A stretch of DNA of 6,275 bases from positions 1 through 6,275 of the forward strand of contig JAAXUM010000114.1 in assembly GCA_013336025.1 (NCBI GenBank), read 5' to 3'. This DNA comes from Chlorobiaceae bacterium. Lineage in GTDB: Bacteria > Bacteroidota > Chlorobiia > Chlorobiales > Chlorobiaceae. The notes beneath the pieces were generated by a model. The model was not told the DNA's origin. It saw only the letters and a program-made list of their open reading frames with translations, and did not search any database. A program made the position numbers and the translations under genes. Positions 1 through 5,115 of the stretch are shown piece by piece. Within the stretch, counting starts at the first letter, position 1. The number at the start of each line of letters is the position of its first letter.

Positions 1-695
1 TCATCGTAGCCGTCTTTGACAAGGACGGCGATTTTTCTGTTTTTACAGAGTTCGAGCACGGCAAGAAAGGTGACAACAAGAACAATATGCTCCGGTACTT
101 CTGAAAACAGGGAGCGGAAGGATACCTGCACTCGCTCCCGAAGCCTTGAGAAAATCAGCGCGCTCTGCTCCTCAACGGAGACCGGGGCTTCAACGACACT
201 GCGGGTGAGCTCGGCGGGGCTTTTTGTCATGACCGATCTGTAGGCCACCATGAGCTGGTAGAGTGTCGGGCGATGATGTTCCTCATCAAGTTCGTCAATA
301 ACTTCCGGAGTGATCTCCTGAAAAAAAACCCTGGCATGGAGAGCAGCCCGCTCCATCTCGAGTTCCTGCATTTTCAGAGCGGCCTCCTTGATCCGCTTGT
401 ACTCCAGAAGCCTCTGGACAAGTTCGGCTCGCGGATCATACTCCTCCTCCCCGTTATCTTCCATTGATGGCCGGGGAAGCAGCATTTTCGCCTTGATGCT
501 CATGAGCATGGAGGCCATATAGATGAACTCAGCGGCAATCTCAAGGTTCATGACCTGCATACCGGCAATGTAGCCGATAAAATCGGAGGTGATTCTGGAT
601 ATGGGAATATTGTAAATATCAAGTTCGTCGCGCCTGATAAAAAAAAGCAGCAAATCAAGCGGCCCTTCAAAGTCCTGGAGGCTGATCCTGAACAT
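1..695 (-). CDS. scpA: Segregation and condensation protein A, C-terminus cut by the window edge
   Basis: ScpA is the kleisin subunit that bridges the Smc heads together with ScpB in the bacterial condensin complex. It acts on the nucleoid during chromosome compaction and segregation. The visible 231 residues begin with the family's N-terminal signature MFRISLQDFEGPLDLLL (residues 1-17), followed by a helical Smc-neck-binding region with IPISRITSDF and a stretch ending SIKAKMLLPRP. An acidic linker (DNGEEEYDP) and a charged helical middle come next. The last visible part (VTFLAVLELCKNRKIAVLV) is the start of the C-terminal winged helix. ScpA proteins usually have about 250-280 residues, so a few tens are missing beyond base 1. 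The ATG at 693-695 is the only reasonable start: the frame has a TAA at 714-716 and no start codon between. There is no good Shine-Dalgarno; GGGA abuts the ATG. The partner scpB is not in the window. Confidence 0.95.
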   Translation of the reverse strand, partial: MFRISLQDFEGPLDLLLFFIRRDELDIYNIPISRITSDFIGYIAGMQVMNLEIAAEFIYMASMLMSIKAKMLLPRPSMEDNGEEEYDPRAELVQRLLEYKRIKEAALKMQELEMERAALHARVFFQEITPEVIDELDEEHHRPTLYQLMVAYRSVMTKSPAELTRSVVEAPVSVEEQSALIFSRLRERVQVSFRSLFSEVPEHIVLVVTFLAVLELCKNRKIAVLVKDGYD

Positions 696-767
696 TCCCG
701 ATGCGTGGAGTTTTTATCATTACGGGCAGCTCTGTTTATTTGTTCCGAAGTTCTCCTGCTGCGCGGC

Positions 768-791
768 CCCGACAGGTCGGGACTCCCGGGA
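768..791. repeat. Adjacent GC-rich palindromes
   Basis: CCCGAC-AG-GTCGGG (768-781) is a perfect 6-bp inverted repeat with a 2-base centre. It is followed directly by the perfect 8-base palindrome TCCCGGGA (784-791). They form a GC-rich block in an otherwise AT-rich spacer and would sit in the scpA leader. There is no T-run on either side, so they are not a standard intrinsic terminator. They could be a protein-binding site, an mRNA structure or a dispersed intergenic repeat; the sequence does not decide. Confidence 0.5.
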
Positions 792-792
792 C

Positions 793-822
793 AATAAAGA
801 GAGGTGCCATTATCTTTTTCAA
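793..822 (-). promoter_or_regulatory. Possible sigma-70-type promoter for scpA
   Basis: On the minus strand TTGAAA (817-822) is followed after 18 bases by TTTATT (793-798). The -35 matches the consensus at five of six positions, the -10 at four. It would give a leader of roughly 90 bases before the scpA ATG. The leader would contain the GC-rich palindromes at 768-791. The call rests on hexamer resemblance alone. Confidence 0.3.
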
Positions 823-1002
823 GATAGAAAAAAACACCGCATTATTCGTATAATCCTCCACAGTGTTTCCGCTTTTTCAGAACGGAGCATTGGAAAGGAA
901 AATAAATGAACTTCATAAGCGCCAAATGAATTAGTTTATCGTGCTCATGAACTGTACAATAACATCAGAGCATTACACTATCATACTATCGACCGGTCAG
1001 CA

Positions 1003-1572
1003 ATGAAAAGGTTATTCACTCTTTCCGCATGCATTCAGATTATCCTGTTATTCCTTGTCGCAACAGCATTTGCCGACGGGTCGAATGCCGCTTTCAACAT
1101 GGGATATGAAAGCCATCTCAGAGGCGATCTCAAGAATGCCGTCAAGCATTACTCTTCGGCTATCGAGAAAAATCCTGCGTTTGCCATGGCCTATCAGATG
1201 CGCGCAGCCGCATGGCAGCAGATGAAAAGATATGATCTGGCCATAAACGATTATTCAATGGTCATCTCTTTTGGCGAACCCTATTTTCAGTCGGTAGGCT
1301 ATTTTAATCGCGGCGTGGCTAAAAACATGGCCGGAGATTATTATGGCGCCATTCCGGATTTCACCCAGACCATCACGCTCGACAAAAGAATGTCCGCCGC
1401 CTTTTTTCACCGGGGTATTGCAAAAAAGAAAACCGGCGATACCTTCGGTCAACTGCAGGACTTCCGGGAGGCCGCCCGTCTTGGAGATACCAATGCGGAG
1501 AGATGGCTCAACCTTAACTATCCCGGCTGGAAAGAGATGTCTGTGAGCAGCGCTCCTCTACCCATGCCCTAA
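1003..1572 (+). CDS. Exported tetratricopeptide-repeat protein
   Basis: The 189-residue protein starts with a signal peptide: MKR, a hydrophobic core (about residues 8-20), then a probable signal peptidase I site after TAFA (residue 24). The rest is four TPR-like units at roughly 27-60, 61-94, 98-131 and 132-165. They show typical helix-turn-helix spacing, for example the pairs GDLKNAVKHYSSAIEKNP and GDYYGAIPDFTQTITLD. The tail (SVSSAPLPMP) is unstructured. TPR arrays bind other proteins; here this would be in the periplasm or at the outer membrane, and the partner is unknown. It is a stand-alone gene whose TAA overlaps the TAG of the convergent peptidase gene. There is no clear ribosome binding site before the ATG, but the signal peptide directly after it supports this start. 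The reverse-strand ORF inside the gene (1255-1452) is a shadow. Confidence 0.85.
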   Translation: MKRLFTLSACIQIILLFLVATAFADGSNAAFNMGYESHLRGDLKNAVKHYSSAIEKNPAFAMAYQMRAAAWQQMKRYDLAINDYSMVISFGEPYFQSVGYFNRGVAKNMAGDYYGAIPDFTQTITLDKRMSAAFFHRGIAKKKTGDTFGQLQDFREAARLGDTNAERWLNLNYPGWKEMSVSSAPLPMP

Positions 1573-2492
1573 TAGCCGAACTGCAGGGTGTCAACCCACT
1601 CCATATTGATGATCGACCAGAAATCAAGCGCAAGGCCTTTGAGGACATAGTCGTAGGGAAGCCATCCGTACCCCTCCTCGCCCCAGCCGGTTCCCCATGA
1701 GTTCCGGATGAGCAAGGCGCCTGTTGTTGCTTTTGCGCAGTTAGTGTTCACTACTTTTTTCTCATCGTCATAGCCGACAACCATAATGGCGTGCCCCCAG
1801 GATGCATGCTCATCGGGGCAGGGAAAGGGAATGCCTCCCTTGATATCGGATTGCTCAAACGAATTGAATCCGTAAAATCCGCACATGGAGGGTATGCCTG
1901 CTGCAAGGTATTTTTTAACGCTTTCAAGAATGAAGATCGTTGCTTTTTTTGATCCGATCGGATCGTGACAGAAGTATTTGAGTGCTTCGAAATTGTCGGC
2001 CACAGCGTAGATGAATCCTCCGGGTTCATTATCAAAGTCCGGATCCTGATCGGTGTATTTCCAGTATTTTTCAGGAGGAACGCCGCACAGGGCAAGTGCT
2101 CCGACGGTATTGCGAAGCCACGCTCCGGTATCGCCAGTTACGCCCATGAGATTGCGTGTTGCCTTGTATACATAGAGCGCCGAAGCGTCGGTATGCTTTC
2201 CGTATGCCCGCTGCTGAAAGTATTCGATGACGCCGACGGCGGCCTGGGCGGTGCAGGAGCCGAGAAGCCCCTGGTTTTCGACCGGAGAGCACCACTGACG
2301 CAGATCGACCTGTGCCGGCATTGCGGCTTTGAGTGCTTTTGAACTTTCAGGAATACCGAGTTTTGATGCGATTTCCGTGATTTCAGGAGTTTCTGCATGA
2401 TAATCTCTCATATCCGGCATAGGCGGCAGCCAGCCGGTTCCAACAGCACGGGCGGCGCATTTCAGCTCAAGAAACGAACGCATGGGAAACAT
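1569..2492 (-). CDS. Papain-family (C1A) cysteine peptidase
   Basis: The 307-residue protein is a C1 papain-like thiol peptidase with all catalytic residues in place. Gln74 of ENQG forms the oxyanion hole and Cys80 of GLLGSCTAQAA is the nucleophile. His234 lies in SWGHAIMVVGYDD, and Asn264 in IRNSWGTGWGEEGYGW. The cysteine that usually sits three residues before the nucleophile in papain (GxCGSCW) is replaced by Leu. The mature domain begins near VDLRQW (62-67). The 61 residues before it contain GTGWLPPMPDMRDY, a stretch I associate with bacterial and archaeal C1A-like enzymes, not the long inhibitory prodomain of eukaryotic cathepsins. No signal peptide or membrane segment is visible, so a cytoplasmic site is most likely, although non-classical export cannot be excluded. 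A strong Shine-Dalgarno fixes the ATG at 2490-2492. The substrate is unknown, and its convergent arrangement with the TPR gene does not show a shared function. Confidence 0.9.
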   Translation of the reverse strand: MFPMRSFLELKCAARAVGTGWLPPMPDMRDYHAETPEITEIASKLGIPESSKALKAAMPAQVDLRQWCSPVENQGLLGSCTAQAAVGVIEYFQQRAYGKHTDASALYVYKATRNLMGVTGDTGAWLRNTVGALALCGVPPEKYWKYTDQDPDFDNEPGGFIYAVADNFEALKYFCHDPIGSKKATIFILESVKKYLAAGIPSMCGFYGFNSFEQSDIKGGIPFPCPDEHASWGHAIMVVGYDDEKKVVNTNCAKATTGALLIRNSWGTGWGEEGYGWLPYDYVLKGLALDFWSIINMEWVDTLQFGY

Positions 2493-2498
2493 ATTGAG

Positions 2499-2506
2499 CC
2501 TCCTTT
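2499..2506 (-). promoter_or_regulatory. Strong Shine-Dalgarno of the C1A peptidase gene
   Basis: AAAGGAGG on the minus strand lies 6 bases before the ATG at 2490-2492. It is the best ribosome binding site in the window and selects the first of two nearby Met codons (MFPM). Confidence 0.85.
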
Positions 2507-2588
2507 ATTTGAATGAGTGAGGGGGGCGATGGCCTGAAGTAATGAAAAGTCACCCGGGGCCAGGGCGTAACGAAAAAAAAAGAGCTTC

Positions 2589-2617
2589 ATTATCGGATAA
2601 TAACGATAAACTCGCAA
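2589..2617 (-). promoter_or_regulatory. Likely promoter of the peptidase gene with an overlapping inverted repeat
   Basis: On the minus strand TTGCGA (2612-2617) and GATAAT (2589-2594) are separated by exactly 17 bases. They match the sigma-70 consensus at four and five of six positions. The spacer and -10 are covered by an inverted repeat, TTATCG-N8-CGATAA (2590-2609), positioned as an operator would be. The leader would be about 90 bases. The terminator of the amt-P-II operon lies just upstream and would isolate this promoter from read-through. Confidence 0.45.
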
Positions 2618-2624
2618 TGGGCAT

Positions 2625-2659
2625 AAAAAAAGGCAGGGAGAACGTCCCTGCCTTTTTTT
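2625..2659. terminator. Intrinsic terminator of the amt-P-II operon, symmetric
   Basis: A perfect 8-bp stem, GGCAGGGA (2632-2639) with TCCCTGCC (2645-2652), encloses a 5-base loop. It is flanked by seven A on the left and seven T on the right. On the minus strand it begins about 20 bases after the P-II stop codon and ends in seven U, so it should terminate that operon. It could also work on the plus strand, but no plus-strand gene ends here. Confidence 0.93.
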
Positions 2660-2679
2660 GTGAAATCAAGCACTCTTTT

Positions 2680-3021
2680 TCAGATTGCTTTACCGCCCCG
2701 CTCCCTTGTTCTTATCCTTATGCACTCTTCAAGCGGAGTAATGAATATTTTTCCGTCACCTATTTCACCCTGACCGTGACGGGCCGTTTCGATAATGGTG
2801 TCAACCGTTACCGTCACAAACTCATCATTGACGGCGATATCGAGTCTGATTTTAGGAATCAGGTTCGGAGCTATTTTCTGGCCACGATAGAACTCGATAT
2901 CCTCCTGGCGGCCATGGCCGGTTACCCTGCTCACGGTAATCCTCGTGATATCGGCCTGAATCAGTGCCTCCCGTACATGGTCAAGCCGGTCTGGCGGGAT
3001 AATTGCTGTAATCAGTTTCAT
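2680..3021 (-). CDS. glnK: P-II family nitrogen regulatory protein, Amt-linked (GlnB/GlnK type)
   Basis: P-II proteins are trimers that sense ATP/ADP and 2-oxoglutarate and bind target proteins through the T-loop. The 113-residue length is normal. Family marks are the N-terminus MKLITAIIPPDRLDHVREAL, the T-loop base GHGRQ (35-39, with Gln39), YRG (45-47), IPK (55-57), the nucleotide-binding loop GEIGDGKIF and the C-terminal ECIRIRTRERG. Compared with E. coli GlnB (from memory), the T-loop is one residue shorter. The position of Tyr51, the uridylylation site, holds Ile50 (YRGQKIAPN). Arg46 matches the arginine that enters the Amt pore in the AmtB-GlnK complex. Two extra residues precede GDGKIF (HGQGEIGDGK). 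The gene starts 9 bases after the amt stop and has no Shine-Dalgarno, so translation is probably coupled to amt. The symbol glnK is given because of the amt linkage. Confidence 0.92.
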   Translation of the reverse strand: MKLITAIIPPDRLDHVREALIQADITRITVSRVTGHGRQEDIEFYRGQKIAPNLIPKIRLDIAVNDEFVTVTVDTIIETARHGQGEIGDGKIFITPLEECIRIRTRERGGKAI

Positions 3022-3030
3022 TGCAACGAA

Positions 3031-4362
3031 TTAGTTAAGGTTGATAAGGCCATATCCATGCTCGCCGTGCATGCTGTGATCAAGACCCGACATTTCTTCG
3101 TCTTCAGAGATACGCAGGCCAACCGTTTTTTCGACGATGAACAGAAGCACGAGCGAGACCACTGCTGCAAAGGCAATCGTTACGCCCACCGCTGTTGCCT
3201 GTACGCCGAACTGCTGCCATACGGTCCAGCTTCCGCCTGCTTTTTCCGCTGCGTCAAGCATCCATGCCGGACGGATAAAAAAGGTCAGGGCAAGAGCGCC
3301 GACTATACCGCCTACACCGTGTATACCGAAAGCGTCGAGACTGTCATCATAACCAATCTTGTTTTTAAGCACAATAGCGGTATAGCAGAAAACTGCCGCA
3401 AGTGCTCCGAGCGCAAAGGCTCCTGCCGGCTGAACCACACCTGCTGCAGGGGTAATGGCAACAAGTCCTGCAAGAATTCCTGATGCAACACCAAGACTGG
3501 TTGCCTTGCCATGCTGAACCATTTCAATAATCATCCATGTAAATGCACCTGCTGCGGCTGCAACCTGCGTGACAGTCAGGGCTCTTGCTGTGTCAAGGTT
3601 ACTGGCAATTGCACTTCCTGCGTTGAAACCAAACCAGCCCACCCACAAAAGTCCTGCTCCGGTAAGGGTCATGACGAGGTTGTTCGGGTGCATGACGTTT
3701 TTCGGATAACCACGCCTTTTTCCAAGGTAGAGCGCTGCAACAAGCGCTGTAACGCCTGAAGAGATGTGAACAACCGTTCCGCCGGCAAAATCAATCGCGC
3801 CTTTTGCGCCAAGGTTGAAAAGAAAACCGTCGCCAGCCCATACCCAGTGACAGATGGGGCTGTAGACAAAAATGCTCCAGAGTGCAATAAAAAGCGCATA
3901 CCCTTTGAAGTTTACCCGTTCGGCAAAGGCTCCGGCAATGAGTGCGGGGGTGATAATGGCAAATTTGCCCTGAAACATCGCAAAGACATATTCAGGAATC
4001 TGCGTCGACATGATCGACTCATCAATACCCTGCAGCATGAAGTATTTATTGTCCCACCCTGCCAGTCCACCGAGAATGCCGGGGCCGAAACTGAGCGAGT
4101 AACCTACCAGAGGCCAGAGCACCCCGATAATAACCATTGCCGCAAAGCTGTGCATCATGGTTCCTATAACGTTTTTTGTGCGGACAAGACCACCATAGAA
4201 CATGGCGAGACCAGGAACCATAAGCAGTACAAGCGCTGTCGAAGTCAGCATCCATGAGGTTGTCCCGGTATCGGTTACCACCTCGTCAGCAGCATGTACT
4301 GTTCCGCTGAACATCATTACTGCCAGGAGAAACAGCAATGAACCAGAGATTTTTTTCATCAT
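3031..4362 (-). CDS. amt: Ammonium channel/transporter, Amt family
   Basis: The inner-membrane trimeric channel conducts ammonium or ammonia into the cell. The 443 residues begin with a signal peptide (MMKKISGSLLFLLAVMMFSG, likely cleavage after VHA at 24), followed by about 11 membrane helices. Recognisable Amt elements are LVLLMVPGLAMFYGGLVRTKN (43-63, early first helix), the DFAGGTVVHISSG motif with Asp191 and the first pore histidine His199, WFGFNAGS (243-250), and DAFGIHGVGG with the second pore histidine His348. Trp173/Trp175 and Phe130/Phe134 lie where external ammonium-site residues are expected. The cytoplasmic tail (LRISEDEEMSGLDHSMHGEHGYG) is the region that meets P-II in the family. 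It is the first gene of the operon with P-II. Two consecutive ATG codons (4357-4362) are possible starts, and no Shine-Dalgarno is seen. All key residues are present, so the channel should be functional. Confidence 0.96.
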   Translation of the reverse strand: MMKKISGSLLFLLAVMMFSGTVHAADEVVTDTGTTSWMLTSTALVLLMVPGLAMFYGGLVRTKNVIGTMMHSFAAMVIIGVLWPLVGYSLSFGPGILGGLAGWDNKYFMLQGIDESIMSTQIPEYVFAMFQGKFAIITPALIAGAFAERVNFKGYALFIALWSIFVYSPICHWVWAGDGFLFNLGAKGAIDFAGGTVVHISSGVTALVAALYLGKRRGYPKNVMHPNNLVMTLTGAGLLWVGWFGFNAGSAIASNLDTARALTVTQVAAAAGAFTWMIIEMVQHGKATSLGVASGILAGLVAITPAAGVVQPAGAFALGALAAVFCYTAIVLKNKIGYDDSLDAFGIHGVGGIVGALALTFFIRPAWMLDAAEKAGGSWTVWQQFGVQATAVGVTIAFAAVVSLVLLFIVEKTVGLRISEDEEMSGLDHSMHGEHGYGLINLN

Positions 4363-4402
4363 GCAATTGTTTTATGTTTAGAAAAGCCTTAATAATTAAT
4401 GC

Positions 4403-4434
4403 TAACTACGATAATGTAGTTAAGTTTTTAACTA
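4403..4434. promoter_or_regulatory. Three alternating TAACTA half-sites upstream of amt, candidate operator
   Basis: Three copies of one motif lie in alternating orientation: TAACTAC (4403-4409, plus), GTAGTTA (4416-4422, reverse) and TTAACTA (4428-4434, plus). The first and second form a perfect 7-bp inverted repeat with a 6-base gap. The second and third form another (TAGTTAA-GTTT-TTAACTA, 4417-4434). Centre-to-centre distances are about 12-13 bases. The array ends about 40 bases before the amt ATG and would overlap or flank its promoter, for which the best weak match is TTAACT-N17-ATTAAT on the minus strand. This looks like a regulator binding site. It does not match the NtrC or NtcA sites I know, and no sigma-54 -24/-12 pair is visible. 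Confidence 0.5.
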
Positions 4435-4471
4435 AAACAAACAAATAAGCATACTTTATTACAGGGATGTA

Positions 4472-4574
4472 GGAAAAAAATGTTTTTCCCGCCTGAGCGC
4501 GCAGCTGCCGGCATCTCGGGCGGAGACGGGTAAGGGCGACAGGACGAGGAGCCGCCAAAGAGCCCCTGTGGCGG
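4472..4574. other. GC-rich, stem-rich island of unknown function
   Basis: From 4488 to 4574, 64 of 87 bases are G or C, while both flanks are strongly AT-rich. Three foldable pairs are visible. GGAAAAA-AATG-TTTTTCC spans 4472-4489. CCGCCTGAG (4489-4497) pairs with CTCGGGCGG (4515-4523) with one wobble. CCGCCA (4552-4557) pairs with TGGCGG (4569-4574). Read on the minus strand, the nine-pair stem is followed, eight bases later, by seven T, which is terminator-like but imperfect. It could be a small RNA, an attenuator in a long amt leader, or a dispersed repeat. I do not recognise a known riboswitch or RNA family in it. Confidence 0.35.
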
Positions 4575-4614
4575 TTATCGAATAAATTTATTTGTCGTGC
4601 AAAAATTTTTATTT

Positions 4615-4643
4615 TTGAAATCCCGTACTAATTAGGGTAAATT
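4615..4643 (+). promoter_or_regulatory. Likely sigma-70-type promoter of the RRM gene
   Basis: TTGAAA (4615-4620) and TAAATT (4638-4643) are separated by exactly 17 bases and match the consensus at five and four of six positions. Transcription would begin near 4650 and give an untranslated leader of about 100 bases. A leader of that length is compatible with post-transcriptional control, as seen for cold-shock and some RNA-binding-protein genes, but this is inference. Confidence 0.5.
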
Positions 4644-4750
4644 GAAGCTAATTTAGCCAGTGGTTGGCTGATCGCGATTCAAATAATTTGTGCTTTGGTT
4701 ATTTGCTTGCGTCTCTATTCTATCAATGCACATGTTTACTGAGACTAACA

Positions 4751-5023
4751 ATGAATATTTACATTGGTAATTTACCTTATCAAGTCACTGAAGATGATCT
4801 TCGCGATGCATTCTCGCAGTTCGGACAGGTTGACAGCGCAAACATCATCACCGACAAGTTTTCAGGCCGTTCCAAAGGGTTCGGTTTTGTTGACATGCCT
4901 CATGATGACGAAGCTCGTGAAGCTATCGAATCAATGAATGACAAAGATTTGAAAGGCCGTACTATAAAAGTCAATGAAGCAAGGCCGCGTGAAGAGAGAC
5001 CGGCAAGAAGAGATCGCTATTAA
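4751..5023 (+). CDS. Small RRM-domain RNA-binding protein
   Basis: The 90-residue protein is a single RNA recognition motif, the fold used by cyanobacterial Rbp and other small bacterial RRM proteins, which bind single-stranded RNA in the cytoplasm. RNP2 is IYIGNL (residues 3-8). RNP1 is KGFGFVDM (42-49), with the stacking aromatics Phe44 and Phe46 present but Met49 where the consensus has Phe or Tyr. The C-terminal tail from residue 78 is rich in Arg and Glu (ARPREERPARRDRY) and replaces the Gly-rich tail of many homologues. The ATG at 4751 places RNP2 directly after Met1, as in the family. The frame stays open upstream to a TTG at 4664, but the extra 29 residues do not resemble an RRM extension. 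No Shine-Dalgarno precedes the ATG. The gene has its own promoter and terminator, so it is a single-gene unit. The RNA targets are unknown. Confidence 0.93.
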   Translation: MNIYIGNLPYQVTEDDLRDAFSQFGQVDSANIITDKFSGRSKGFGFVDMPHDDEAREAIESMNDKDLKGRTIKVNEARPREERPARRDRY

Positions 5024-5046
5024 TTGACTCCTCCCCTCGTTTTAAA

Positions 5047-5087
5047 AAAAAGCCAGGCTGTTTTACGATTAAACAGCCTGGCTTTTT
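5047..5087. terminator. Two-way intrinsic terminator between the RRM and ferritin genes
   Basis: A perfect stem of 14 pairs (5050-5063 with 5071-5084), centred on GCCAGGCTG/CAGCCTGGC, encloses a 7-base loop and extends to 17 pairs through flanking A/T. Plus-strand transcripts end in five U, and minus-strand transcripts in eight. It lies 23 bases after the RRM stop and about 28 bases after the ferritin stop, so it serves both convergent genes. Confidence 0.95.
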
Positions 5088-5115
5088 CAGTTTTCCTTTT
5101 CTTCCGGTTTTTCCG

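Larger units (their letters stand above)
696..1002. other. Divergent spacer between scpA and the TPR gene, no gene seen
   Basis: The 307 bases separate two divergently transcribed genes and hold no convincing ORF. Besides the scpA promoter candidate and the palindromes at 768-791, there is a small AT-rich hairpin, TATCTT-TTTC-AAGATA (811-826). A perfect TATAAT lies at 849-854 without a recognisable -35. A better-placed TACAAT lies at 955-960, about 43 bases before the TPR ATG, also with a poor -35. The TPR gene promoter is probably one of these two, but neither is strong enough to call separately. Confidence 0.5.
4363..4750. other. Divergent spacer between amt and the RRM gene
   Basis: The 388 bases contain no convincing protein gene. 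Near amt is the TAACTA half-site array and a TTAAT-A-ATTAA palindrome (4389-4399). The middle is a GC-rich stem-forming island (4472-4574). The RRM side is AT-rich, with the palindrome AATAAATTTATT (4581-4592) and the perfect inverted repeat CAAAAAT-TTTT-ATTTTTG (4600-4617). The RRM promoter follows, and then a leader of about 100 bases with a small hairpin, AGCCA-N5-TGGCT (4655-4669). Confidence 0.6.

Noticed and set aside
16..467. Two plus-strand open frames at the left edge
   Set aside because: Both are antisense to scpA, whose frame gives a clean ScpA sequence over the full stretch.
2542..3483. Long plus-strand open frame of 313 codons
   Set aside because: It runs antisense across the P-II gene and the end of amt, both with clear family signatures, and crosses the amt-P-II terminator. 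Its product is rich in Cys, Arg and His with no recognisable domain, as expected of a shadow frame.
3766..4257. Plus-strand open frame of 163 codons inside amt
   Set aside because: Antisense shadow of the amt coding sequence; no motif and no ribosome binding site.
4363..4400. Sigma-54 promoter for amt
   Set aside because: I looked for the GG-N10-GC (-24/-12) pattern on the minus strand upstream of amt; a TTGC is present next to the ATG but no GG lies at the required distance.
4480..4533. Plus-strand 17-codon ORF in the GC-rich island, with AGGA five bases upstream
   Set aside because: It is too short, of biased composition (Ala/Gly/Pro), and no gene follows closely that it could regulate. 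It also lies within the stem-forming block.
4664..4750. 29-residue N-terminal extension of the RRM protein from a TTG codon
   Set aside because: The domain's first strand starts directly after the ATG at 4751. The extension has no family resemblance and would overlap the leader hairpin.
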